DNA of 64,000 nucleotides from Aliihoeflea sp. 2WW (GTDB lineage Bacteria; Pseudomonadota; Alphaproteobacteria; Rhizobiales; Rhizobiaceae). The position numbers and the translations under genes are program-made. Where the stretch lies: contig NZ_AYOD01000016.1 in NCBI RefSeq assembly GCF_000497755.1, positions 1 through 64,000 of the forward strand, read 5' to 3'. This document shows positions 43,638-52,052 of the stretch, one piece after another; the first letter of the stretch is position 1, and every line of letters starts with the position of its first letter. Below the pieces are notes generated by a model, which did no database searches, was not told the origin of the DNA, and saw only the letters and a program-made list of their open reading frames with translations.

Positions 43638-44363
43638 ATGCGGCGCGCCGACCGGCTGTTCCAGATCGTGCAATATCTCCGCGGCGGCCGCCTCGTCACC
43701 GCGCACATGCTGGCCGAGCGGCTGGAAGTGTCCGACCGCACCATCTACCGCGACATCGCCGACCTGCAGTCGACCGGCGTGCCGATCGATGGCGAGGCGG
43801 GCGTCGGCTACATCTTGAGGGAAGGCTTCGACCTTCCGCCGCTGATGTTCACGCGTGACGAAATCGTCGCCCTCGTCGCCGGCGCGCGCATGGTGCGCGC
43901 CTTCGGCGGGGCGGCGATGGCGCGCGCGGCGGAGGAGGCGCTGGTCAAGATTTCGGCCGTCCTGCCCGACGCCGAGCGCACCCGCATCGACCGCACCGAA
44001 ATCCACATGCCGCTTTGGGTCGTCTCGGAGGCCGAGCGTCAGATGATCGACACGCTGGAGCGCGCGGTCGAGGCGCGGCACGTCCTGACGATCGACTATC
44101 GCGACGAAGCCGGCGCCTCGTCCAGCCGCGACATCCGCCCGCTCGGCCTGTGGTTCTGGGGCAAGGTGTGGACCGTCGTCGGCTGGTGCGAACTGCGCGG
44201 CGACTTCCGCGCCTTCCGCATCGACCGCATCGCCTCCATCACCTGCGACGGCCGCATCTTCCGCCACGAGCGCGGCAAGCAGCTCGCCGATTTCTACCGC
44301 CAGATGGAACGCGACGAGGCCGCGCGCGACTGGGCGCATCGCCGCTCGCAAAACGCGCCTTGA
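43638..44363 (+). CDS. YafY family transcriptional regulator (HTH-11 + WYL)
   Basis: 241 residues: N-terminal winged HTH (ADRLFQIVQYLRGGRLVTAHMLAERLEVSDRTIYRDI, about 3-40) and a C-terminal WYL ligand-sensing domain (LTIDYRDEAG, RPLGLWFWGKVWTVVGWCE, FRAFRIDRI). Its start lies 12 bases after the VOC gene. Probably a repressor of this operon acting at the dyad 43184-43209; the ligand is unknown. Confidence 0.92.
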   Translation: MRRADRLFQIVQYLRGGRLVTAHMLAERLEVSDRTIYRDIADLQSTGVPIDGEAGVGYILREGFDLPPLMFTRDEIVALVAGARMVRAFGGAAMARAAEEALVKISAVLPDAERTRIDRTEIHMPLWVVSEAERQMIDTLERAVEARHVLTIDYRDEAGASSSRDIRPLGLWFWGKVWTVVGWCELRGDFRAFRIDRIASITCDGRIFRHERGKQLADFYRQMERDEAARDWAHRRSQNAP

Positions 44364-44406
44364 ATACCTATCTCTCGCCCGAACTGATCCGAACCGGAGC
44401 GAGACC

Positions 44407-44634
44407 ATGAAATCGGGACCCGTTGCATTTCTTCTGTGGCTGTTGGGCCTCGTCGGCTTCTGCGGCCTCCACCGCTTCTACACCGGCCGCATCTGGACCG
44501 GCATCCTGTGGCTCCTGACGCTCGGCCTGCTCGGCATCGGCCAGATCATCGACCTTTTCCTGCTGCCCTCGATGGTGCGCGAAGCCAATCTCGAACACCG
44601 CGTCGAGACGATGGAGGCGGGGCGGGTTCGGTAG
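44407..44634 (+). CDS. TM2 domain-containing protein
   Basis: 75-residue membrane protein with two helices (about 6-20 and 30-54) and the TM2 signature GFCGLHRFYTGRIWTGILWLLT followed by GIGQIIDLF. These domains occur widely with unknown roles. It stands between the WYL regulator and an unrelated gene. Confidence 0.9.
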   Translation: MKSGPVAFLLWLLGLVGFCGLHRFYTGRIWTGILWLLTLGLLGIGQIIDLFLLPSMVREANLEHRVETMEAGRVR

Positions 44635-44706
44635 GACTTTTCCTGCAACGATCCCGTGCCTTTGTCGTTGGGTTTTCAAGAACGATCCAACGAAGAAAGG
44701 ACAGTG

Positions 44707-45228
44707 ATGGCCCTCAATCGGAAACAGGAAGAGCGCGCGCTCGACAAGGACGAGCGCGAACTGGTGGCGAAGTCGCATCATCCCGCCTTGCAGGACCTCG
44801 GCGACAAGGAACTGACCTCGCTGGTCAAGCTCCTGCGCGAGCGACGCGACAAGGCCAGCGGCGAAGTCCAGCGGCGCCGGCGCGAGATGCGCGGCAAGGC
44901 AGCGCCCAAGGGAGCCGAGCCGGCCGCCTCCGCATCCGGCAACAAGGCGAAGCTCGAAGTCCTCGCGACCGCGATGCGCCGCCTGAACTCGGAAGCCGCC
45001 CGACGCGAGCGCATGGCATCGCAGGTCTCGCAGGCCGAATTGTCGCAAAAGGCGCTGAAGCTGAAGAAGAAGGCCGATGGCGACGACGCGCCCGCCAACA
45101 CGCGCCACGCCCACAAGGGCATGCGCAAGGCGGCGTCGGACCGGCGCCAGAACCTCGTCCGGCCGATGGAACTCGGCCGTCAGCGAAAGGCCGGAGCGGT
45201 CGCGCAGGCCAAGCGCGATTCGAAATAG
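44707..45228 (+). CDS. Conserved hypothetical basic protein
   Basis: 173 residues, strongly charged and helical (LDKDERELVAKSHHPALQ; LVKLLRERRDKASGEVQRRR), with a Lys/Arg-rich C terminus (KALKLKKKADGDD, RHAHKGMRKAAS). Probably nucleic-acid-associated, by composition only. ATG at 44707 chosen over an upstream frame lacking a ribosome site. Followed by a strong terminator. Confidence 0.75.
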   Translation: MALNRKQEERALDKDERELVAKSHHPALQDLGDKELTSLVKLLRERRDKASGEVQRRRREMRGKAAPKGAEPAASASGNKAKLEVLATAMRRLNSEAARRERMASQVSQAELSQKALKLKKKADGDDAPANTRHAHKGMRKAASDRRQNLVRPMELGRQRKAGAVAQAKRDSK

Positions 45229-45240
45229 TCTCCCCAAACG

Positions 45241-45269
45241 AAAAAGGGCGCCGCGCGGCGCCCTTTTTT
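45241..45269. terminator. Bidirectional terminator
   Basis: AAAAAGGGCGCC (45241-45252), loop GCGC, GGCGCCCTTTTTT (45257-45269). Serves the + gene before it and the - strand DUF1013 gene after it. Confidence 0.92.
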
Positions 45270-45289
45270 GCATGTCTTGACGATGCCGC

Positions 45290-45985
45290 TCAGTAGCGGT
45301 TGTCGTCCTCGTCTTCGTCCGGCTGGGTCGACTTCAGCGACGACAGCTTGGCGAACACCGCATCGGCGTCGAGTTCCTGATCGTCGCGATCCTCGCCCAC
45401 CTCCAGCGATTCCGTGTCGCGCGCCGGAAGCAGGGTGCCGCCGACAGGCTCGGGCGCCGGCATGCCGCGCGAGGCCTTCTGCACTTCGAGGTCGAGGTCG
45501 ATCTGCGAGCAAAGGCCGAGCGTCACCGGGTCCATCGGCACAAGATTGGCCGCGTTCCAGTGCTTGCGCTCGCGGATCTGCTCGATGGTCGACTTGGTCG
45601 TGCCGACGAGGCGCGAAATCTGCGCGTCTTTCAGTTCGGGATGGTTGCGCACCAGCCAGAGGATCGCGTTGGGACGATCCTGGCGCTTGGACACCGGCGT
45701 GTAGCGCGGCGTGCGGCGCTTGGACTCGGGAACGCGCACCTTCGGCTCGGCAAGCTTCAACCGATAGTTGGAATCGGCCTCACCCTTGGATATTTCGTCG
45801 CGCGAGAGCTGGCCGGTAATGACCGGGTCGAGCCCCTTGATCCCCTGAGCGGCCTCGCCATCGGCGATCGCCTTCACTTCGAGCGGGTGCAGCGTACAAA
45901 ATTGCGCGATCTGGTCGAAGGACAAGGCGGTGTTGTCGACCAGCCAGACGGCGGTGGCCTTGGGCATGAGAAGCGTGTTGGCCAT
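45290..45985 (-). CDS. DUF1013/TrcR family cell-cycle transcriptional regulator
   Basis: 231-residue protein of the DUF1013 family, annotated in alphaproteobacteria as the regulator TrcR. The conserved N terminus (MANTLLMPKATAVWLVDNTALSFDQIAQFC) and the HTH-like middle (KDAQISRLVGTTKSTIEQIRERKHWN, about 120-145) are intact; the C terminus is acidic. ATG at 45985. The gene is on its own and ends at a shared terminator. In alphaproteobacteria the family is essentially universal and linked to cell-cycle control; direct targets are not visible. Confidence 0.92.
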   Translation of the reverse strand: MANTLLMPKATAVWLVDNTALSFDQIAQFCTLHPLEVKAIADGEAAQGIKGLDPVITGQLSRDEISKGEADSNYRLKLAEPKVRVPESKRRTPRYTPVSKRQDRPNAILWLVRNHPELKDAQISRLVGTTKSTIEQIRERKHWNAANLVPMDPVTLGLCSQIDLDLEVQKASRGMPAPEPVGGTLLPARDTESLEVGEDRDDQELDADAVFAKLSSLKSTQPDEDEDDNRY

Positions 45986-46178
45986 GAGATAAATCCTTCC
46001 TGTTCGCCCGCGGTCCCTGCCGCGGGCGGTGGGCAGAGCCACCAATATGGGAAAATCAGGGTTGCATATAAACGCATTTGCCGCCGATCGCAACGCATCG
46101 CCGTCGAGGGCCCGGATATTGTAAAGACCGGCCCAGACCTTCTACCAATAGGCAGGACACTGGCGAACCGGAGCTGAA

Positions 46179-47180
46179 ATGAGCGGACTTCTCGCGCTTC
46201 TGGACGACGTCGCCGCCTTGGCGAAACTTGCCGCAGCCCATGTCGACGACGTCGCCGCACAGGCGGGCCGCGTGGGCGTCAAGGTCGCTGGGTCGGTGAT
46301 CGACGACACCGCCAAGGCCGGGGCGAAATCGCTCGGCGTCGTCATCGACGATACGGCCGTGACGCCGAAATACGTCCAGCATCTGCCGGCAGCGCGCGAA
46401 CTGCCGATCGTCTGGAAGATCGCGCGGGGATCGATCGTCAATAAGCTGGTCATCCTGTTGCCTCTCGCACTGCTGCTCGACAATTTCGCGCCATGGCTGA
46501 TGACGCCGCTCCTGATGCTTGGCGGCGCCTATCTGTGTTTCGAGGGCGCCGAGAAGGTCGCGCATCTCTTCATGGGCCACGAGGACGGCGCTCATGACGA
46601 GCCGCACGCGCTCGACGCAGCTCGGCTGGAAGAAGAGAGAGTTGCGGGGGCGATCAAGACCGATTTCATCTTGTCGGCCGAGATCATGACTATCGCGCTC
46701 GCGGCGATCGAGGCGCAGGGCGTGCTGACGCGGGGCATCGTGCTCGCGCTGGTCGCCATCGGCATCACGGCGCTGGTCTATGGGGCGGTCGCATTACTGG
46801 TGAAGATGGACGATGCCGGGCTGAAGCTTGCCCAGATCGGACGCCTCTCAGCAACGCGCGCCTTCGGCCGATGGCTGGTGAAGGCGATGCCGGGGATCAT
46901 GACCGCGATATCGACCATCGGAACCGCAGCGATGCTGTGGGTGGGCGGCCAGATCGTCACCCACGGGCTCGAGGTGCTGGGTTTCGGCGCGATCGCCCAT
47001 TTCATCGAGACGGCAGCGACCGGCGCGGCCCATTTGGTCGGCCTGGCCGAGGCGGCGGTGGAATGGATCGTCGTCGCAGCGCTCGACGGCGTGTTCGGAC
47101 TGGCACTCGGTCTCGTCCTTTTGCCGATCGTCGGCCGGGTCTTCGTACCGGCATTTGCAGCCTTGCGCGGGAGGGGTTGA
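46179..47180 (+). CDS. DUF808 family (YedI-like) inner-membrane protein
   Basis: 333 residues with six or more membrane helices (for example LVILLPLALLLDNFAPWLMTPLLML and the last ones near 280-330). The N-terminal signature MSGLLALLDDVAALAKLAA and TPKYVQHLPAARELPIVWKIA are typical of DUF808. Function unknown. It is divergent from DUF1013 and convergent on the L,D-transpeptidase, separated by a terminator. Confidence 0.92.
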   Translation: MSGLLALLDDVAALAKLAAAHVDDVAAQAGRVGVKVAGSVIDDTAKAGAKSLGVVIDDTAVTPKYVQHLPAARELPIVWKIARGSIVNKLVILLPLALLLDNFAPWLMTPLLMLGGAYLCFEGAEKVAHLFMGHEDGAHDEPHALDAARLEEERVAGAIKTDFILSAEIMTIALAAIEAQGVLTRGIVLALVAIGITALVYGAVALLVKMDDAGLKLAQIGRLSATRAFGRWLVKAMPGIMTAISTIGTAAMLWVGGQIVTHGLEVLGFGAIAHFIETAATGAAHLVGLAEAAVEWIVVAALDGVFGLALGLVLLPIVGRVFVPAFAALRGRG

Positions 47181-47192
47181 GCCCCTCCCGCG
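47166..47192. terminator. Bidirectional hairpin terminator
   Basis: CGCGGGAGGGG (47166-47176), loop TTGAG, CCCCTCCCGCG (47182-47192). A perfect 11-base stem overlapping the DUF808 stop and lying before the convergent YkuD stop. The T-run is weak (ATTTCG). Confidence 0.7.
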
Positions 47193-47206
47193 ATTTCGCG
47201 GTCGGT

Positions 47207-47941
47207 TCAGTCCGCAGAAGCGACCAGATCTTCGCCGATCGCATGATTGACGACGAGCGCACTTCCATCGCGCACATTGTCGTGAAGATGGATGATATCC
47301 TGATTGATCAGGCGAATGCAGCCCGACGAGATCGCCTTGCCGATCGACCAGGGCTGATGCGTTCCGTGGACGCGATAGATCGTGTCGCGCCCGCCTTGAT
47401 GGATATAGAGCGCGCGTGCGCCCATCGGGTTTGTCGCACTCGGCTCCATGCCGCCATTGGCGATCGAATAGGGCTTGAGCTCGGGCTGTCGCTCGACCAT
47501 CGAATCCGGCGGCGTCCACCGCGGCCAGACGCGCTTGTAGGCGATCACTGCGCGCCCCTCCCAGGAAAAGCCCTGCCGGCCGACGCCGATCCCATAGCGC
47601 ATGGCGCGGCCATTGGGGCGGACGTGGTAGAGATATTTCTCGCCGGTCTCGACGACGAGCGTTCCCGGCGTCTCGTCGCTCTCATAGTCGACTTCCTGAC
47701 GCCACCAGCGCGGCTCCATCTGCGCCACGTCGACGGCCGGAACCTCGAACTGTTCGTCGGGAAGAGCATCGTACATCAGCGGGCGCACCGGCGGCACGGG
47801 TTCGGCTGCGGGGGCCGGGGCCGCGACCTGCGGACCGGGCGAGGACACGCAGCCCGAAAGCAGGAGAGAGCCGGCGCCCAGCATGAAGGAGCGACGGCCG
47901 ACGCCTCCGGTCAAGCCGGAAGCGCGAGTATGGATGGTCAT
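47207..47941 (-). CDS. L,D-transpeptidase (YkuD domain), Tat/lipoprotein-like
   Basis: 244-residue cell-wall enzyme that makes 3-3 peptidoglycan or protein-peptidoglycan cross-links. The YkuD active site is intact: H192 (HGTHQPWSIG) and SGCIR (206-210) with nucleophile C208. The N terminus combines twin arginine (GRRSFMLG, 15-22) and a lipobox LLSGC (C31), so export as a lipoprotein is likely. A Pro/Ala-rich linker (38-52) separates anchor and domain. Confidence 0.93.
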   Translation of the reverse strand: MTIHTRASGLTGGVGRRSFMLGAGSLLLSGCVSSPGPQVAAPAPAAEPVPPVRPLMYDALPDEQFEVPAVDVAQMEPRWWRQEVDYESDETPGTLVVETGEKYLYHVRPNGRAMRYGIGVGRQGFSWEGRAVIAYKRVWPRWTPPDSMVERQPELKPYSIANGGMEPSATNPMGARALYIHQGGRDTIYRVHGTHQPWSIGKAISSGCIRLINQDIIHLHDNVRDGSALVVNHAIGEDLVASAD

Positions 47942-48053
47942 GATTGCCTCGAAGGAAGGAAGTAAAGTTCAGCGTGTCAGGCGACCGATGAAATCGGATG
48001 CACGCGACGGGTGCGCGCGCTCCTTCGGCCGTCGGCACGATGCTTGAAGGGGT

Positions 48054-48383
48054 TCAGGCGAAATGGGCCGCCAGCTTCGGGGGCCGGTCGATCCCGGCCG
48101 GCCGCAGCGGCAGATCGAGCCTGGTTGCGCCGGCGGCAAATTCGGCGCTGCCGCTGCCGGCAGGCAGCGTGATGCCGGTCTCGAGGATCGCGACGAGGCC
48201 GTGGCATGGCGGAGCGATGATGCCGTCATGCGGGAGCGCGTCGGGCGCGCTCGCCTGCATGGAGACGGCGATCGGGTGAAGACAGGCACGACCCTGACCG
48301 TCCAGCCAGCCGCTCGCCTGTGCCGGCGCGACAAGCGCAAGGCAGAAGGCGAGGATCACGAGAAGGGGCCGCAGGCAGATCAT
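48054..48383 (-). CDS. Hypothetical secreted protein
   Basis: 109 residues with a clear signal peptide (MICLRPLLVILAFCLALVAPAQASG). The mature part has two cysteines (GRACLHPIAV, PPCHGLVAIL) that could form a disulphide, and a Pro/Leu-rich end. It resembles the layout of small DUF2946-like envelope proteins but no family can be claimed. ATG at 48383 was chosen for the signal. Confidence 0.55.
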   Translation of the reverse strand: MICLRPLLVILAFCLALVAPAQASGWLDGQGRACLHPIAVSMQASAPDALPHDGIIAPPCHGLVAILETGITLPAGSGSAEFAAGATRLDLPLRPAGIDRPPKLAAHFA

Positions 48384-48551
48384 GCCGGTGCCGATAGGGA
48401 CCGAAAGTGGCGAGAATGGTTCGCCGCCGCTTTCGCGCTTCGATGCCGGGCCGGCGATGACACGCAAGTTGATGCCGCTTTGCGGATGCCGGCTGGATGT
48501 TGGCGCGGATATTCTCTAAAGGGAGGCCTCACTCTCACAAGAAAGCCAGCT

Positions 48552-48929
48552 TTGTCGATCTCCAAGCACCAGAATTTCCAGGACCGCCGCGCTGCGGCCG
48601 ATGCCGCCAAGAAGGAACTGCTCGAAAAGTTCAAGGCGCGTCCGGCGTCCGATTCGCCCGAAATGCTCGCCAAGCAGGCCGAGCGCGCGCGCATCGCCGC
48701 CGAGCGTGAAAAGCGCGCCGCCGAACGCGAACAGGCACGACGCGAGAAGGCCGAGCGCCTGCAGCGCGAGGAAGAAGCGCGCAAGGCCGCCGCCGAAGAA
48801 GCGGCGAATGCCGACCGTCTCGCCAAGGAAGAGGCCGACAAGGCCCGCATCGAGCAGGTGATGCAGTACGAGGCGGAGCGCAAGGCAGCGCGCGACGCCC
48901 GTTACGCTGCGCGCAAGGCGCGCAAGTAA
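48552..48929 (+). CDS. DUF6481 family protein
   Basis: 125-residue, almost entirely helical coiled-coil protein (SISKHQNFQDRRAAADAAKKELLEKF, then long Glu/Arg/Ala repeats). The ending AARDARYAARKARK is the DUF6481 signature. The start is probably TTG at 48552, which gives the family's usual N terminus; no good ATG exists. Function unknown; the composition suggests an RNA-associated or structural role. Confidence 0.8.
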   Translation: MSISKHQNFQDRRAAADAAKKELLEKFKARPASDSPEMLAKQAERARIAAEREKRAAEREQARREKAERLQREEEARKAAAEEAANADRLAKEEADKARIEQVMQYEAERKAARDARYAARKARK

Positions 48930-49032
48930 GCTGACCCGGCTCGCCGCGAGCGGCCCGCGCCCGCCGACATTGCAGCTTTCATATCCGCACCCCGCTCCGG
49001 CTTCGCCGGGCGGGCCGCAAGGCCGCGCGCTG

Positions 49033-49314
49033 ATGGATGCGGATTGCCAGAACTGCGGCGCGTGCTGCGCCTATTCGTCCGCCTGGCCGCGATTTTCGAC
49101 CGAGGACGAAGCCGATCTGGCGCTGCTGCCGCCATCGCTGGTCTCGGCCGATCTCGCCGGCATGGCCTGCAATGGCTCACGCTGTGCGGCGCTTATCGGC
49201 GATGTCGGCCGGGCGACGAGTTGCGCCGTCTATGCGATCCGGCCGGTGGTCTGCCGCGAATGCGAACCCGGCGGCGACGATTGCCTGATGGCCCGACGCG
49301 CCTACGGGCTTTGA
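49033..49314 (+). CDS. YkgJ-type cysteine-cluster protein
   Basis: 93 residues with the zinc- or iron-chelating cysteine pattern of UPF0153/YkgJ: DCQNCGACC at 4-12 and SCAVYAIRPVVCREC near 63-76. Small members like this are common in proteobacteria; metal storage or delivery is suspected. Start at ATG 49033. Confidence 0.85.
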   Translation: MDADCQNCGACCAYSSAWPRFSTEDEADLALLPPSLVSADLAGMACNGSRCAALIGDVGRATSCAVYAIRPVVCRECEPGGDDCLMARRAYGL

Positions 49315-49421
49315 CGGCGGTACGCTTTTTCGCGAATGCCCTTCACGCACCGGCCAGGCTCGCTTAACTTCATGTGAAGACGCGCCAGCTATGAAGCGTG
49401 CATGACATTTCGGAGTGCCGG

Positions 49422-49832
49422 ATGAGAGCGGCAACAGCATTTTTCGGAGCCTTGCTGCTGGCGGTAGCCCTGGGCATCGGCTGGTGGTCGCCGGTCGAGC
49501 GCACGGAGCCGATTGCGGTCAGCTCCATCCCCAGCACACCGCCGGCCGAGCCGGCAGCACCCGGACCGCAGCTTCCCGCTTCGCCCGGAATCGAACCGGT
49601 GCGCGAGGAGCCGGTGGAAGTCGCCGCGCCGGAAACCGACGCCGACATCTTCACCACGACCGCCAATGTGCGGCTGCGCAGCGGCCCTTCATCCAATTTC
49701 GGTATCGTCTGGACGGCGCCGGCGGGCACGCGCGTCCGCTCGCTCCAGGTCGACGGCAATTGGCATTTCGTAACCACGGCCGAATATGAAGGCTGGATCT
49801 ACAACCGCTACCTCCAGCCGGCGGGCGGCTGA
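49422..49832 (+). CDS. Secreted/anchored SH3-domain protein
   Basis: 136 residues: N-terminal signal or anchor helix (about 4-20), a Pro/Glu-rich linker, and one SH3b domain (about 80-134: ANVRLRSGPSSNFGIVWTAP, then WIYNRYLQP). Likely periplasmic and peptidoglycan-associated. Convergent with the BA14K gene. Confidence 0.85.
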   Translation: MRAATAFFGALLLAVALGIGWWSPVERTEPIAVSSIPSTPPAEPAAPGPQLPASPGIEPVREEPVEVAAPETDADIFTTTANVRLRSGPSSNFGIVWTAPAGTRVRSLQVDGNWHFVTTAEYEGWIYNRYLQPAGG

Positions 49833-49844
49833 CGCGGCTCCTGC

Positions 49845-50519
49845 CTATTCGCACTGCTGGCGCGGTCCGCCGCCGTAAGGCTGATAGCTGTTGTCTTCCG
49901 GGCGGTAGGAGCGGTAGCGGTCGAAGCACGACTGCACGTGGCGCGAGGCCGTCTCGACATGGCGCCCGCTCTGGGAGGTCGGCTCCTCCATTGCCGCCTG
50001 CGCGACCATCATCGTTTCGCCCGCCTGACCGGACTCGGCGTAGGGAGACGCGCAGGTTTTGCTGCCGCCGCCATAGGGCGTGTAGCTGTTCGTTTCGGGG
50101 CGATAGGAGCGGTAGCGCTCGGCGCACCACTGGAGATGCGCGACGGGCAACCCGGCATCCTGCATTCCGTCGGCCGGCGCCTCGCCGATTGCAAAGGTGG
50201 TCGTTTCGTCGATTGCCGCCTCCTGACCGGGCCAGGCTGAAGGGTCCGCGCTGGCGAGCGTGATCTCCTCACCCGCGCCGGCCTCGGCCGTCATCTCCGG
50301 CTCCGGCGGCAGCGGCGCCGCGGCCACCCGCTCCAGATCCTGAGCGCCCGGATCGATGGCTCTCGCTTCGGCCGTCCACAAATCCGCGACGTCCTGCGTC
50401 GGGCCTGTCTTCACGGCCACCGGCTTGGCGGACAACGTATAGGTCGCCAGCACCGCGCCCCCTGCAAACATGCCCAGCGACAGCGTGAATCCTGTGGCGG
50501 CGGCGAGAAGGGGTTTCAT
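49845..50519 (-). CDS. BA14K-type protein with duplicated domain
   Basis: 224 residues. A signal or anchor helix (5-30) precedes an acidic Ala/Pro linker and two copies of the BA14K motif: WCAERYRSYRPETNSYTPYGG (about 135-160) and CFDRYRSYRPEDNSYQPYGG (about 197-222). BA14K proteins are lectin-like, immunoreactive in Brucella, and involved in envelope integrity. Most have one motif; here it is duplicated. ATG at 50519 follows GGAG. Confidence 0.88.
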   Translation of the reverse strand: MKPLLAAATGFTLSLGMFAGGAVLATYTLSAKPVAVKTGPTQDVADLWTAEARAIDPGAQDLERVAAAPLPPEPEMTAEAGAGEEITLASADPSAWPGQEAAIDETTTFAIGEAPADGMQDAGLPVAHLQWCAERYRSYRPETNSYTPYGGGSKTCASPYAESGQAGETMMVAQAAMEEPTSQSGRHVETASRHVQSCFDRYRSYRPEDNSYQPYGGGPRQQCE

Positions 50520-50633
50520 CGGGCTCTCCATTCGTTGACCGAAGGAGAATGCGAATCGGCGCGCCCAGGTTCCGACATTTTGCTCGGACCCTCGGCACGC
50601 CGTCGATGTCAGCGCGGCGTCGACCGGGCGGAA

Positions 50634-51638
50634 TCAGGCCACGTCGAGCACGATCTTGCCGACATGATCGCCCTCTTCCATCCGCTCATGCGCACGCCAT
50701 GCGTCCTTCAGCGGGAAGATCATGTCCATCACCGGGGCGATCTCGCGCGAGGCGAGCAAAGGCCAGATGCGCGCCTCCAGTTCCGAAGCGATCTTCGCCT
50801 TGAAGTCGGTCGTGCGCGGACGCAGCGTCGAGCCGGTATGGGTCAGCCGCTTGACCATCAGCTTGGAATAGTTCGCCTCGCCGGTGGCGCCGCTCATCGT
50901 GGCGATCTGGACGATGCGCCCGTCGATGGCGGCGGCGTCGTAATTGCGCCCGACATAGGACCCGCCGACCATGTCGAGGATGACCTCGACGCCCTTGCCG
51001 CCGGTGATCTCCTTGACCACTGCGACGAAATCCTCCTCGCGATAGTTGATCGCCCGCACCGCGCCGAGCGCCTCGCAGGCGTCGCACTTCTCCTTCGATC
51101 CGGCCGTGACGATGACCTTCGCGCCGAGCTTCGTCGCGATCTGGATCGCCGTCGTGCCGATCCCCGACGAGCCGCCATGGACGAGAAGCGTCTCGCCCGG
51201 CTGCAGGCCGCCGCGCTGGAAGACGTTGTGCCAGACGGTGAAGAAGGTTTCCGGGATCGCCGCCGCCTCGGTGAAGGTGAAGCCGTGCGGAATCGGCAGT
51301 GCGTTGGTCTCGTGGACGCGGCAATATTCGGCATAGGCGCCGCCCGGCGTCAGCGCCGTGACCGTATCGCCGACGCGCCAGCGCGTGACGCCCGGCCCGA
51401 CCGCGGCGACTTCGCCCGCCGCCTCGAGGCCCGGCAGGTCGGACGCGTCCGGCGGCGGCGGATAGGCGCCCTTGCGCTGCTGGATATCCGGCCGGTTGAC
51501 GCCCGCCGCCCTGACGCGGATCAGGATCTCGCCCGCGCGCAATTCGGGAAGCCCGCGCCGTTCGGGCTTCAGGACGAGCGGTCCCCCCGGCTCGGTGATC
51601 GCGACCGCGGTCATCTTTTCCGGCAGGGTGTGGCTCAT
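50634..51638 (-). CDS. NAD(P)H-quinone oxidoreductase (zinc-independent MDR family, PIG3-like)
   Basis: 334-residue medium-chain reductase. The GroES-like N terminus lacks zinc ligands (RAAGVNRPDIQQRKG), the Rossmann motif is GGSSGIGTTAIQ (around residue 155), and LPGLEAAGEVAAVGPGV is typical of PIG3/quinone reductases. It uses NADPH to reduce quinones or enones, giving stress protection. Single gene. Confidence 0.93.
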   Translation of the reverse strand: MSHTLPEKMTAVAITEPGGPLVLKPERRGLPELRAGEILIRVRAAGVNRPDIQQRKGAYPPPPDASDLPGLEAAGEVAAVGPGVTRWRVGDTVTALTPGGAYAEYCRVHETNALPIPHGFTFTEAAAIPETFFTVWHNVFQRGGLQPGETLLVHGGSSGIGTTAIQIATKLGAKVIVTAGSKEKCDACEALGAVRAINYREEDFVAVVKEITGGKGVEVILDMVGGSYVGRNYDAAAIDGRIVQIATMSGATGEANYSKLMVKRLTHTGSTLRPRTTDFKAKIASELEARIWPLLASREIAPVMDMIFPLKDAWRAHERMEEGDHVGKIVLDVA

Positions 51639-51720
51639 CTCGTACTCCTTCGCGGGGTTTGATCGGCAAGGTCTCCTTATGTAGGCTTAGCGGGTTGCGA
51701 TCAAACCGGAGAAATGCGCC

Positions 51721-51915
51721 ATGGCCATTTTCGACGACGAATCGATCCGAAAGACGCAAGTCCACGAAATCGGTCAGGACCTGTCGCTGTTGTCCGTCGG
51801 CGAACTGGGCGACCGGATCGAGGCATTGCGGGCCGAGATCGCCCGGCTCGAAGCCGATATCGCAGGCAAGAGCTCCACGCGCTTGGCAGCCGAGGCGCTC
51901 TTCAGGCGCACGTGA
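51721..51915 (+). CDS. DUF1192 domain-containing protein
   Basis: 64 residues: MAIFDDESIRK N terminus, HEIGQDLSLLSVGELGDRI, and a C-terminal coiled coil (RAEIARLEADIAGK). This is the DUF1192 family, confined to alphaproteobacteria and of unknown function. Divergent from the quinone oxidoreductase. Confidence 0.92.
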   Translation: MAIFDDESIRKTQVHEIGQDLSLLSVGELGDRIEALRAEIARLEADIAGKSSTRLAAEALFRRT

Positions 51916-52052
51916 CGATGAAGGGCGCGGGCTGATCGCCCTTCGGCGACGGTTTTGCCGATGCGGCTGTCGCACCCGCGCCGTCAAAACGACGTAAAGG
52001 GTCTATTGTCCCGGCGCCTCGATGCCGCTTCGAACGCTATGAGATTCGCCTG

